The notes under the pieces: model-generated
What the model was told of the DNA's origin: nothing
Database searches by the model: none
The model's input: only the letters and a program-made list of their open reading frames with translations
Source of the DNA: Gammaproteobacteria bacterium
GTDB taxonomy: Bacteria > Pseudomonadota > Gammaproteobacteria > Pseudomonadales > Azotimanducaceae
Length of the DNA stretch: 8,797 nt
Direction: 5' to 3'
Assembly: GCA_002719135.1 (NCBI GenBank)
Contig: PBGU01000026.1
Span: 22,973-31,769, forward strand
In this document: positions 1-7,094 of the stretch, one piece after another
Layout: each line of letters opens with the position of its first letter
Numbering within the stretch: the first letter of the stretch is position 1
Program-made: the position numbers and the translations under genes

Positions 1-177
1 GACATATCGAAGGCTTGGGATATGGATGCGTTTAATAAGCGCGCTAAGACTAATATTGCTTTGCAACGCGGGGGCGAGGCCGATGAAGTCGTAGGTGCTG
101 CCCTCTATTTAGCGGGACCTACTGGTAGTTATACGACAGGCGCCGTGATCGCCATTGATGGCGGCAGCAGAGTCTAA
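1..177 (+). CDS. short-chain dehydrogenase/reductase, C-terminal fragment
   Basis: This is the last 58 codons of a gene whose 5' part lies outside the window; the frame is open from base 1 to the TAA at 175-177. The translation ends with a typical SDR C-terminus: a segment resembling 'R.G.ADEVVGAALYLAG' followed by 'YTTGAVIAIDGG', the stretch that in classical SDRs closes the Rossmann fold near the substrate pocket ('SxYxTGxxxxVDGG'). SDRs of this kind are cytoplasmic NAD(P)H-dependent oxidoreductases; FabG-like ketoacyl reductases and glucose-dehydrogenase-like enzymes share this ending. The catalytic Tyr-Lys and the cofactor-binding Gly-rich loop are not in view, so the substrate cannot be given. 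It converges on the ATP-grasp gene with 24 bases between the two stops and no obvious terminator hairpin. Confidence 0.85.
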   Translation, partial: DISKAWDMDAFNKRAKTNIALQRGGEADEVVGAALYLAGPTGSYTTGAVIAIDGGSRV

Positions 178-201
178 ACCCGTGGTATGGATGCGGAATC
201 G

Positions 202-1056
202 CTACCGGAGCGCTTGGACTACTTTATCGACTAAGTTGCGACCGGTCAGTTTCTCGTAGGTGGAAAGCCAGCCAGGATTCGCGATGTTGATGTCGAACAG
301 GTAGGGGTCCGCGACATCGATTGTGGCGAATCGAACCCCGCGCGCGTTAAGCCAGCGAATGCAGGTTTCAACCAGCTCCAGTTCGCTGGAAGTCGCTTGC
401 ACGACGGTCGACACGGAGCCCGCGGCGAGATTGCTTCTGTGATCAACATGGCTTTTTCCGTAGACGCCGATCACCTGAGAACCGGCAATAAGAAAACGCT
501 TTTCATCCCGTGTGTCGACTTGCTGTTGCAACATGGCAAACCCAGACCGCGTTAGGTGTTCAACGATGGCGCGATGGTTACTGTCGGTCTTGGTGAGGGT
601 GAATACATCACGACCAAAACTGCCCGCGGTGGGCTTCCCGATCCAGGAACCCCCTCCCTCGATGGCGCCGATAAGTGTCTGTGCATCGGCGCTGACGATT
701 GTTCGGGGGTGGTGTCGACCAAGGTCCCCAAGAACGAGATGAGGCTTCCCGTGCAGGTAGACTAAGGCGTCGACGTCGTTAACGAATCGCGATTGATCCA
801 GGGTGCGGAGAAGTTGCATGCGATCGAGGAACGTTGCTTGATCGCCGAAACCCACGATCCATATGCAATCAAATTGGTCGAAGACGTGTCGAACCCCGTT
901 GCGGTCGCTTCCGGTAAGCTGGTCATCCATTATTTCCAGACTCGCGTGATCGACTTGCTCGACCGACCAGCCCTGGTTGGCGAATTCGTTAGCTAACCGT
1001 TCTTGATTGTCGTTAAGACGCTTCCCGTCGAATGCGGCAACAAAACAGATCCTCAT
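202..1056 (-). CDS. glutathione synthetase-like ATP-grasp ligase (short, divergent)
   Basis: A 284-residue protein resembling prokaryotic glutathione synthetase (GshB), which joins gamma-glutamylcysteine and glycine using ATP in the cytoplasm. GshB is usually about 315 residues, so this one is short. Visible pieces in order: an N-terminal alpha/beta segment starting MRICFV (1-45); the central ATP-grasp lysine-proline 'GKP' at 140-142 followed by a Gly-rich loop (145-149); 'EKRFLIAG' at 186-192; 'RSNLAAG' at 207-213, matching the GshB signature R.NLAAG; 'IDV' at 246-248; and 'DINIANPGW' at 255-263, equivalent to the GshB metal-binding 'EINVTSP' with Asp in place of Glu. The resemblance is strongest in the C-terminal half. 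The ATG at 1054-1056 is preceded by only a weak AGAG ribosome binding site. It could be a true GshB, a RimK-type peptide ligase, or a paralogue using another acceptor; ATP-grasp ligase is secure, the substrate is not. It is transcribed away from nadA and towards the SDR gene. Confidence 0.75.
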   Translation of the reverse strand: MRICFVAAFDGKRLNDNQERLANEFANQGWSVEQVDHASLEIMDDQLTGSDRNGVRHVFDQFDCIWIVGFGDQATFLDRMQLLRTLDQSRFVNDVDALVYLHGKPHLVLGDLGRHHPRTIVSADAQTLIGAIEGGGSWIGKPTAGSFGRDVFTLTKTDSNHRAIVEHLTRSGFAMLQQQVDTRDEKRFLIAGSQVIGVYGKSHVDHRSNLAAGSVSTVVQATSSELELVETCIRWLNARGVRFATIDVADPYLFDINIANPGWLSTYEKLTGRNLVDKVVQALR

Positions 1057-1152
1057 AATCTCTGACGCGGTCGTTGGTTTGGGGCCTCATTGTTACCGGC
1101 TCGTCGCGACGCAGCAAACTTGCGCAGAGTCTGGTGACGGCCATTGCTACTG

Positions 1153-1158
1153 TATGAT
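1153..1158 (+). promoter_or_regulatory. possible -10 box of nadA
   Basis: The hexamer TATGAT (5 of 6 matches to TATAAT) lies six bases before the preferred ATG of nadA. Used as a -10, it would start transcription almost on the ATG and give a leaderless or near-leaderless message. No good -35 box is seen at 16-18 bases upstream, so this is a weak candidate. Confidence 0.2.
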
Positions 1159-1164
1159 GGGATC

Positions 1165-2190
1165 ATGCTAGAAGACTACACGCTGGAGAGTTCTGCGGTC
1201 CCCGTGCATACGATCACGGCCCTCGATGACGCCGAGAAAGAGACGCTGCGCGACGAAATTCGGTCGCTGCTTGAGCAGCAGAATGCCGTCCTGGTCGCGC
1301 ATTACTACGTCGACGGCGATATTCAAGACCTCGCCGAGGAGACCGGAGGTTGTGTCGCGGATTCACTAGAAATGGCGCGGTTCGGTCGTGATCACCCGGC
1401 GCCAACTTTGGTCGTGGCAGGTGTTCGTTTCATGGGCGAAACCGCCAAGATCCTTGCGTCGCAAAAGCGTGTTTTGATGCCGAACTTGGCGGCCGAATGT
1501 TCTTTGGACATTGGGTGCCCTCCCGACGAATTCGAAGCGTTGGTGGCAGACCATCCGGACCGAACCGTGGTTGTGTACGCGAACACGTCGGCGCGGGTCA
1601 AAGCTCTTTCTGATTGGGTGGTTACGTCCAGTGTGGGATTACGAATCGTTGAACATCTCACGGCGAACGGCGAAAAAATCCTTTGGGCGCCCGACCAGCA
1701 CCTCGGCGCATACATCAAAGCCGAGACTGGCGCTGATATGTTGCTGTGGCGCGGAGCCTGCGTTGTCCATGAAGAGTTCAAGGCGACAGCGTTGGCTGAT
1801 ATACGGCGCGTGTATCCGGAGGCAGGGATCCTGGTCCATCCAGAGGCTCCGGCCGCGGTGGCAGCCATGGCGGATTGTGTTGGTTCGACGAGTCAGATTC
1901 TAAGAGCAGCCAGCGACCTGCCTCACGATACCTTCATCGTCGCAACGGATCGTGGTTTGTTTCATAAGATGCGCAAAGCGAATCCTCAAAAACGCTTTAT
2001 CGAAGCACCCACAGCGGGCGATGGGGCGACTTGTCGTAGCTGCGCGCATTGCCCTTGGATGGCGATGAATGAGTTGCGCGAATTACGCGATGCGCTTCGA
2101 GATGGAAGCAACGAAATTCTTGTCGACGCCGAAACGGCCAAACGTGCGATGCTGCCTCTGCAGCGAATGTTGGATTTCCCCACCGCGTGA
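1165..2190 (+). CDS. nadA: quinolinate synthase NadA
   Basis: NadA condenses iminoaspartate (from NadB) with dihydroxyacetone phosphate to give quinolinate, the first pyridine precursor in bacterial de novo NAD synthesis; it is a cytoplasmic [4Fe-4S] enzyme. From the ATG at 1165 the protein is 341 residues, close to the 347 of the E. coli enzyme, and aligns along its whole length. Seen in order: 'VAHYY' (44-48), 'EETGGCVADSLEMARFG' (58-74), 'AGVRFMGETAKIL' (85-97), 'AECSLDIGCP' with Cys112, 'GACVVHEEF' with Cys199, 'GSTSQ' and 'ATDRG', and 'ATCRSCAHCPWMAMN' with a CxxCxxC at Cys290, 293 and 296. Cys112, Cys199 and Cys296 correspond to the three cluster ligands of E. coli NadA (113, 200, 297). 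An in-frame TTG at 1144 would add seven residues; neither start has a good Shine-Dalgarno sequence, and the ATG is preferred because it fits the family length. It converges on the M48 protease gene. Confidence 0.97.
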   Translation: MLEDYTLESSAVPVHTITALDDAEKETLRDEIRSLLEQQNAVLVAHYYVDGDIQDLAEETGGCVADSLEMARFGRDHPAPTLVVAGVRFMGETAKILASQKRVLMPNLAAECSLDIGCPPDEFEALVADHPDRTVVVYANTSARVKALSDWVVTSSVGLRIVEHLTANGEKILWAPDQHLGAYIKAETGADMLLWRGACVVHEEFKATALADIRRVYPEAGILVHPEAPAAVAAMADCVGSTSQILRAASDLPHDTFIVATDRGLFHKMRKANPQKRFIEAPTAGDGATCRSCAHCPWMAMNELRELRDALRDGSNEILVDAETAKRAMLPLQRMLDFPTA

Positions 2191-2207
2191 ACTGAGAACC
2201 TGACGAA

Positions 2208-3632
2208 TCAAGTTTTCCGAGCGGCTTCTGCTTCGGTTCGAAGATCTGAAAGTCGTTGCTCGAGACTTGCCGTTAGGCGTTGGCTGGGTTTGGTCACGAG
2301 GCTTAGTGCGTATTGAAGATGCTGAATAGCATTCTGGTAATCACCATTTAATGCGAAGAATTCGGCCCTCGCCCGGTGGACACCCACGATGTCACCGGCG
2401 AGCCCGGCAGTTTCGGCAAGGTCGTACCATACGTCGACGTCGTCTTCGTTAATGGTCGCTTGGCGCCAGAGGACGTCCTTGGCGTCGTTGTGACGTTGAC
2501 TGGCGTTGAGTGCGCGAGCGTAAAGAATCGCAAAGGGTGGGTTGTCGGGATTGATGACCAGGCGATGTGCAAGCAAGTCTGTGGCTTCCTCAATCTTACC
2601 GGCGTTGATGAGAAGTTCGGCGAATGTCGCGCAAAGAAGAATGCTGCCGGGATCGTTTAGATGGAGCGTTTGGACCAGCAATAGTGCTTTGTCATGCATT
2701 CCTGCGCGGTCGTTGGCAAGCGCGAGCGCATAGTCATTGACCACGTCGTCATCGGTGAGGTTCTTCGCTTCTTCTAGAGCTTTAGCGCCGTTCTCGGCGA
2801 AATGCATTCGTGCCCGCGCGCGCATCAGCTGGTATTCCAGCGAGCGCGAAACCGGGAGTTTTTCGTAACCAGCTGATTGATTACGAGCGTCCGCAATACG
2901 TTTTTCGGTGACGGGATGCGTTAGCAAGAATTCGGGAGGTCGCTCGGTGAAGCGATACACACGTTGCATGCGTGTGAACATTCGCGCCGTTGCATTGGTG
3001 TCGAGCCCCGCCCGCCAAAGCGTTGTGAGCCCGATGCGGTCGGCCTCTTGCTCTCGACCGCGGCTGTATCGGAGTTGCTGATTCTGAGCAATTGCTTGAG
3101 CGCTACTTATGGCGGCCATACCTGCTTCGGATGACCCTGCCGCCATGATGGCGGCGCCGGCAAGAAAGCCAATGAGGGTCGGTAACGTCATCCGCTGTTG
3201 AGCTTCTACACCTCGGGCGAAGTGCCGCTGACTAAGATGTGCCAATTCGTGCGCAAGCACTGACGAATATTCGTGCACGTCCATTGAATGAACGAACAAT
3301 CCCAAATTAATCCCAATGATCCCGCCTGGTGCAGCCCACGCGTTGATCGGCTCGGCGTCGATCAATACTGGATACAGTAAAACTTGCTTAAGCTGGGAGT
3401 GTGTGGCGAGTTCGTAGAGTTGGAGTTTGGTGTAGTACTTAAGAATGGGGTCGGCAATAGTCGGCAGTTGCGACCGGACTTGCTTTAAGAATTCCTGACC
3501 TAATCGGCGTTCCATTTCGGGTGAGATGACGGCGGACGAGGTATCACCGAGTTCGGGTAATTCAGCGCGAGGCGCTGAGAATGTCGAGGTTGTCAGAGCG
3601 ATTCCGCTGACTAGAGCGAGAAGCGTTTTCAT
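2208..3632 (-). CDS. bepA: BepA-like M48 zinc metalloprotease with C-terminal helical repeats
   Basis: This is a periplasmic M48 protease of the BepA (YfgC) type, which in E. coli helps LptD assembly and degrades stalled outer membrane proteins at the BAM complex. Residues are numbered from an alternative ATG ending at 3644 (478 residues; E. coli BepA is 487). Start at 3632 (Met5) is preferred because it gives a clean signal peptide, MKTLLALVSG onward, probably cut near residue 24-27; neither ATG has a clear ribosome binding site. The mature start 'LPELG' resembles BepA 'LPDMG'. Zinc site: HELAH at 132-136 followed by 'SQRHFARG', and E198 in 'SRGREQEADRIG' as third ligand. H243 in 'LTHPVTEKRIADAR' matches the switch histidine (H246) of E. 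coli BepA. A hydrophobic stretch lies at 154-172. The C-terminal half (about 265-478) is Ala-rich and helical with TPR-like periodicity, as expected for the substrate- or BAM-contacting region. It diverges from the tusA-like gene. Confidence 0.9.
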   Translation of the reverse strand: MKTLLALVSGIALTTSTFSAPRAELPELGDTSSAVISPEMERRLGQEFLKQVRSQLPTIADPILKYYTKLQLYELATHSQLKQVLLYPVLIDAEPINAWAAPGGIIGINLGLFVHSMDVHEYSSVLAHELAHLSQRHFARGVEAQQRMTLPTLIGFLAGAAIMAAGSSEAGMAAISSAQAIAQNQQLRYSRGREQEADRIGLTTLWRAGLDTNATARMFTRMQRVYRFTERPPEFLLTHPVTEKRIADARNQSAGYEKLPVSRSLEYQLMRARARMHFAENGAKALEEAKNLTDDDVVNDYALALANDRAGMHDKALLLVQTLHLNDPGSILLCATFAELLINAGKIEEATDLLAHRLVINPDNPPFAILYARALNASQRHNDAKDVLWRQATINEDDVDVWYDLAETAGLAGDIVGVHRARAEFFALNGDYQNAIQHLQYALSLVTKPSQRLTASLEQRLSDLRTEAEAARKT

Positions 3633-3658
3633 GTCGAGAATCATACAACGAATGTTTT

Positions 3659-3675
3659 CAGGTGGTGGTTACCTG
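3659..3675. repeat. short inverted repeat between divergent bepA-like and tusA-like genes
   Basis: CAGGT and ACCTG form perfect 5-base arms separated by 7 bases, inside the short spacer between the two divergent genes. The position suits an operator or a small hairpin in either leader. Arms this short arise often by chance, and no convincing -35/-10 pair was found on either strand to anchor it. Confidence 0.25.
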
Positions 3676-3721
3676 CGGGCCGCTCCAGGTGCATCGTGCG
3701 GGTATGCGATACTTCAATGCT

Positions 3722-3964
3722 ATGTCTCACGACGAGCCATTAATCGTTGACGCAAAGGGTCTTAATTGCCCGATGCCGCTCCTGAAGGCGAAGAAAGCGT
3801 TGAATGAACTTTCACCCGGATCGCTCTTGCGCGTGTTGGCCACCGACCCGGGTTCGGTGAAGGATTTCCGCGTTTTTGCAACACAAAGTGGCCACAAGCT
3901 GCTCGAATCAAACGACGACGGCGGGACATATAGCTATCTCCTAGAGAAAAGACCTGACCGATGA
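3722..3964 (+). CDS. TusA-family sulfur carrier protein
   Basis: A small cytoplasmic sulfur carrier of the TusA/SirA family. From the ATG at 3722 it is 80 residues, essentially the length of E. coli TusA (81). The diagnostic CPxP motif is at 16-19 (CPMP) within 'DAKGLNCPMPLLKAKKAL'; Cys16 corresponds to the persulfide-carrying cysteine. The middle 'PGSLLRVLATDPGSVKDF' and the end 'YSYLLEK' follow the family's beta-alpha-beta fold. Family members relay sulfur from IscS-type desulfurases to tRNA thiolation, molybdenum cofactor or other targets. The neighbourhood (after an M48 protease gene, before an AI-2E gene) matches P. aeruginosa PA1006, a TusA-like protein linked to molybdenum cofactor homeostasis; this is recalled, not checked, so the tusA symbol is withheld. 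In-frame starts at 3704 (ATG) and 3662 (GTG) are possible and none has a good ribosome binding site. Its stop overlaps the next start (ATGA). Confidence 0.9.
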   Translation: MSHDEPLIVDAKGLNCPMPLLKAKKALNELSPGSLLRVLATDPGSVKDFRVFATQSGHKLLESNDDGGTYSYLLEKRPDR

Positions 3965-5046
3965 AATTCATTGACGTCATTAGCAGTTGGGTCAATCGCC
4001 ACTTTTCGAACGAAGAGGCGATCTATCTGGTGCTGTTTATCGGCTTCATCTTTGTTTTGTTGGCAGTATTTGGTACCTATCTAGCGCCAGTGATCACGGG
4101 CCTTATCGTTGCTTTTCTGATCCAAGGTATCGTCGTTCGCTTGGTTGCTTGGGGATTGCCAGAAGTGCTTGCGATTGGCGTCGTGATGATTTTATTCCTC
4201 GGCGCCTTGGTCGCCCTGTTCGTGGGCGTATTACCATTGGTATGGCGCCAGATGAACCAGACTGTTGCTGCGATGCCTGGCGTTATCGATCGGATTGCTG
4301 AGCTCTTCACTGACCTATCGGCCACCTACCCAACCTTCTTTTCTCAGGAAACCGTCAGCGCTTGGTTGTCGACGGCGAACGCGCAACTGACCGAATTGGG
4401 AGGCGTCTTCCTGCAAGCGCTTGTTGGCCAACTGCCGAATGCTTTTGGGCTTGTCATCTTCCTTTTGCTGGTGCCAATTTCGGTCTTCTTTTTTCTCAAG
4501 GACCGAGATCGCTTGGTGGGTTGGTTCAGCGGACTATTGCCGACAAACCGCCCGCTACTTGAGAGGGTTGGCGCCGAAATGACGGAGCAGATAGGCAATT
4601 ATGTTCGGGGCAAGGCGGTCGAAATTCTCATTGTCGGTGTTGCGACGTACGTTGTGTTTGCTTGGCTCGGTCTTAACGATGCAGCCCTTCTCGGATTGCT
4701 TGTTGGACTTTCAGTGTTGGTTCCCTTCGTGGGTGCAGCGGTTGTCACGTTACCCGTAATCGCCGTCGCGCTATTGCAGTTTGGGTGGTCGGCTAACTTT
4801 TTTTGGATCGTGATTGCCTACCTTGTAGTCCAAGCCATCGACGGCATTATCCTTGTACCGAAACTATTTTCCGTGGCGGTAAATCTCCACCCCATCACCA
4901 TCATTGTCGCGGTCTTGGCATTCGGCGGTATTTGGGGATTTTGGGGCGTATTTTTCGCGATTCCGTTGGCGACGCTGGTGAAGGCCATTTATGTCGCTTG
5001 GCCGCGAGCGGCTGCGGTAGGTAGCGACGACGATACGATCTTGTGA
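3961..5046 (+). CDS. perM: AI-2E/PerM-family inner membrane transporter
   Basis: A 361-residue polytopic inner membrane protein of the AI-2 exporter (TqsA/PerM/YhhT) family; E. coli PerM is 353 residues. Hydrophobic segments are seen near 20-60 (two), 68-94, 158-178, 214-236, 241-275, 277-299 and 308-345, with a soluble stretch at about 95-155, as usual for the family. Family motifs are 'NYVRGKAVEILIVGV' (about 213-227), 'LVPFVGA' and the C-terminal 'IDGIILVPKLFS' followed by 'VNLHPITIIVAVLAFGG' and 'WGVFFAIPLATLVKA'. 'VPKLFS..VNLHP' is typical of PerM-like members. The substrate is unknown; some relatives export autoinducer-2 and others move Na+/H+, and the sequence does not decide. The ATG overlaps the stop of the TusA-like gene by 4 bases, so translation is probably coupled. 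In E. coli, perM sits beside bepA, consistent with the neighbourhood here. The perM symbol is based on family and synteny. Confidence 0.9.
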   Translation: MKFIDVISSWVNRHFSNEEAIYLVLFIGFIFVLLAVFGTYLAPVITGLIVAFLIQGIVVRLVAWGLPEVLAIGVVMILFLGALVALFVGVLPLVWRQMNQTVAAMPGVIDRIAELFTDLSATYPTFFSQETVSAWLSTANAQLTELGGVFLQALVGQLPNAFGLVIFLLLVPISVFFFLKDRDRLVGWFSGLLPTNRPLLERVGAEMTEQIGNYVRGKAVEILIVGVATYVVFAWLGLNDAALLGLLVGLSVLVPFVGAAVVTLPVIAVALLQFGWSANFFWIVIAYLVVQAIDGIILVPKLFSVAVNLHPITIIVAVLAFGGIWGFWGVFFAIPLATLVKAIYVAWPRAAAVGSDDDTIL

Positions 5047-5082
5047 AGCCCGATAGCCGCCTTTACCATACCGCCCTGGTCT

Positions 5083-5088
5083 AAGAGG
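5083..5088 (+). promoter_or_regulatory. ribosome binding site deciding the dapA start
   Basis: AAGAGG lies 9 bases before the ATG at 5098 but only 3 bases before the in-frame ATG at 5092. The spacing therefore favours 5098, which also gives the N-terminus MLKGSCVA that lines up with MFTGSIVA of E. coli DapA. Confidence 0.7.
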
Positions 5089-5097
5089 TAGATGGGC

Positions 5098-5973
5098 ATG
5101 TTGAAGGGCAGTTGTGTTGCGCTCGTGACGCCCATGACGTCTTCCGGCGAGGTGGATTGGGATGCGCTCGAACGCCTTATCGATTGGCATCTAGAGAGTG
5201 GTACGCATGGCATTGTTCCGGTGGGTACGACGGGTGAATCCGCCACCCTAACGCCGGTTGAACATAAACGCGTCATTGAGGTTACGGTCGAGCACGTGGA
5301 CGGCCGGATCCCAGTCATCGCGGGCACCGGGGCCAATTCTACTGCTGAAGCCATCGAGTTAACGGATGCCGCGAAAACTTCGGGGGCCGATGCTTGTTTA
5401 TTGGTTACCCCTTATTACAACAAGCCGACTCAGGAAGGTCTCTACCGACACTATTGCGCCATTGCCGACGCCGTCGACATCCCCATGGTTTTGTATAACG
5501 TACCGGCGCGCACGGCGTGCGATATGCAGCCGGAAACCGTTGCCCGGCTGGCGTATGTTGAGCAAATCATAGGCATCAAGGAGGCATGTGGGGATGCCGA
5601 ACGCGTGGGCGCTATTCGTGCATTGGTGGATGATGATTTTATTGTCCTGTCCGGTGAGGATGCCCAGACCTTACGCATGATGGAACTCGGCGCCGTCGGG
5701 ACGATTTCGGTATCTGCCAACGTGGTTCCCGGGCTGATGTCGGCTTTTTGTGACTGCTATTTGAACGGCGACCGTGTTGGTGCGGCCGACTTGGACCAAC
5801 GGCTTCAGCCAATCCATGAAATTTTGTTCGTCGAAACCAGTCCGACGCCGACGAAGTGGGCACTGCAACAAATGGGAAGGATCGATGAGGGCATTCGACT
5901 GCCGCTGATACCGCTGTCCGAGACGCATCACGACGAAGTGAGGCAGCGCTTGACTGCGATAGGCGCCTTATGA
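5098..5973 (+). CDS. dapA: 4-hydroxy-tetrahydrodipicolinate synthase DapA
   Basis: DapA condenses pyruvate with aspartate semialdehyde, the first committed step to diaminopimelate and lysine, in the cytoplasm. From the ATG at 5098 it is 291 residues (E. coli 292), and the numbering coincides with the E. coli enzyme: Schiff-base Lys161 in 'IIGIKEA', Thr44-Thr45 in 'VGTTGES', Tyr107 in 'TPYYNKP', Tyr133 in 'LYNVP' and Arg138. It is a full-length (beta/alpha)8 barrel with the family's C-terminal helices. The residues that bind feedback inhibitor lysine in E. coli are also present (Ala49, His56, Asn80, Glu84, Tyr106), so lysine inhibition is likely, although His53 is Pro here. An alternative ATG two codons upstream (5092) is less well placed relative to AAGAGG. 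A 45-50 base spacer precedes it; bcp and gcvR, which stand before dapA in Pseudomonas and E. coli, are absent. Its TGA overlaps the bamC ATG. Confidence 0.97.
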   Translation: MLKGSCVALVTPMTSSGEVDWDALERLIDWHLESGTHGIVPVGTTGESATLTPVEHKRVIEVTVEHVDGRIPVIAGTGANSTAEAIELTDAAKTSGADACLLVTPYYNKPTQEGLYRHYCAIADAVDIPMVLYNVPARTACDMQPETVARLAYVEQIIGIKEACGDAERVGAIRALVDDDFIVLSGEDAQTLRMMELGAVGTISVSANVVPGLMSAFCDCYLNGDRVGAADLDQRLQPIHEILFVETSPTPTKWALQQMGRIDEGIRLPLIPLSETHHDEVRQRLTAIGAL

Positions 5974-7094
5974 GGGACAGCCCCACGCGTACTTTCGCTA
6001 CTTTATCGATGACGCTTGTCGGTGCGTTTTTGGTGGCAGGATGCAGCTTGCTTGGAGGGGATCGCGCCGTCTTTGGTAGTACGAAGAACGATTATCTCGA
6101 CGCCAAACAAGCGCCCGCGTCGCTCATTGTTCCAGAGGATTTAGATCCGTCCGCGGTGCGGGATTCTTGGCCGATTCCGGTCATCGAATTGCTGCCGTTA
6201 CAAAAAGTTTTTCCGGACAAGGCGCCGATGCCAACTGCGCTTTGGGGCCGTGAGGACGACAGCTCGATTCGTATCAAGAAACTGGGTGAACGACGTTGGA
6301 TCGTTGTCGGAGAAACCCCCGACCAGGTCTGGCCAGTGGTCAAACAATTTCTTGCTGATAACGGTGTCGGTATCGCAGGACAGCGGGCCGAGGAAGGTCT
6401 TATTTTTTCCGAGGCGTTGAAGGTTGAGGATGAAGAATACGCCGACGTTGTGCGCGCGGTGCTTCGCAGTACAAAACGCGGAACGGGCAGTTTTGACGGT
6501 ATCGATCAGATTCTTTTTCGGGTCGAACAAGGAATTCGGCGCGGATCTGCTGAGGTCCACGTTCGCCACGTTAATGAAAGAACAAGCGTGGATAAAATCG
6601 ATTGGCCGGAGAAATCGTCGACGGTCTCGATCGAGGCGGAGCTTATTAATGAGCTCGGTGCGTATTTCGCTGCTGGTCTTGCGCAGCCGAGCGTGTCGAT
6701 TGTTGGACGTCAAATTTCGACGGGCAGCAAGGCCGCCGTGGTGCGCGACGATAAAGGCTACCCGGTGCTGCATCTGAACGTGGATTTTGATCGGGCCTGG
6801 GCAACTGTCGGACAAGCGTTAGAACGTTCGGAAATGAACGTCACCGCATTACATCGGGACGAAGGTTACTTCGAGGTCGACATCGATCCTGAAATCATCA
6901 CGGGCGAGTCCGAAGGTTTGTTCCGACGCATGATTCCGGGTCGGTCCGATCGTTATTCAGACCACTCCGTCATTGTCCGGATCGATGCAGTGGAAAACGG
7001 GCACGACGTCAATGTTCGATCGCTCAAAGGTGGCCCGGTTTCGGTCGAATTAGGCGAACAGATCCTGGTGATGTTGCGGGAGTTTGCTGCCTGA
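5970..7094 (+). CDS. bamC: outer membrane assembly lipoprotein BamC (NlpB/DapX)
   Basis: BamC is an accessory lipoprotein of the BAM complex, which inserts beta-barrel proteins into the outer membrane. This protein has 374 residues (E. coli 344). A lipoprotein signal peptide ends in LVAGC with the lipidated Cys25; Ser at +2 fits sorting to the outer membrane. Residues 26-90 are low in regular structure and contain 'YLDAKQAPASLIVPEDLD', resembling the N-terminal BamD-binding stretch of BamC. Two alpha/beta helix-grip-like domains follow: about 99-235 ('WIVVGETPDQVWPVVKQFL', 'LFRVEQGIRRGSAEVHVRH') and about 263-372 ('YPVLHLNVDFDRAWATVGQAL', 'EGYFEVDI'). The start ATG overlaps the dapA stop by 4 bases (ATGA), and dapA-bamC adjacency is the classic arrangement. 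No strong ribosome binding site is seen, consistent with translational coupling. It is assigned from architecture and context; sequence conservation in this family is low. Confidence 0.9.
   Translation: MRDSPTRTFATLSMTLVGAFLVAGCSLLGGDRAVFGSTKNDYLDAKQAPASLIVPEDLDPSAVRDSWPIPVIELLPLQKVFPDKAPMPTALWGREDDSSIRIKKLGERRWIVVGETPDQVWPVVKQFLADNGVGIAGQRAEEGLIFSEALKVEDEEYADVVRAVLRSTKRGTGSFDGIDQILFRVEQGIRRGSAEVHVRHVNERTSVDKIDWPEKSSTVSIEAELINELGAYFAAGLAQPSVSIVGRQISTGSKAAVVRDDKGYPVLHLNVDFDRAWATVGQALERSEMNVTALHRDEGYFEVDIDPEIITGESEGLFRRMIPGRSDRYSDHSVIVRIDAVENGHDVNVRSLKGGPVSVELGEQILVMLREFAA
7078..7082 (+). promoter_or_regulatory. possible ribosome binding site for a CTG start
   Basis: GGGAG inside the last codons of bamC lies 8 bases before CTG at 7091, which overlaps the bamC stop as CTGA. 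This is good Shine-Dalgarno spacing. No comparable site precedes the alternative ATT start at 7145 or the GTG at 7190. Confidence 0.4.

Noticed and set aside
1144..1164. TTG at 1144 as the nadA start
   Set aside because: It adds only seven residues with no better ribosome binding site; the ATG at 1165 fits the family length. It cannot be fully excluded.
1392..1868. 158-codon open frame antisense to nadA
   Set aside because: It lies wholly within the strongly conserved nadA, has no recognisable motif, and its composition is that of a shadow frame.
3662..3721. GTG at 3662 as the start of the TusA-like gene, adding 20 residues
   Set aside because: The added residues look like translated promoter spacer and include half of the inverted repeat; TusA proteins are about 80 residues, which fits ATG 3722.
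5047..5091. ACCA/TGGT inverted repeat before dapA as a riboswitch or attenuator
   Set aside because: Arms of only four bases in a 45-base spacer are too small; there is no lysine riboswitch-sized leader.
4864..5354. Open frames on the - strand across the perM/dapA junction
   Set aside because: They are shadows of two well-identified genes and would cross their boundary without any domain of their own.
6198..6815. 205-codon open frame antisense to bamC
   Set aside because: No family resemblance, no ribosome binding site, and full overlap with a gene assigned by lipobox, domains and operon position.
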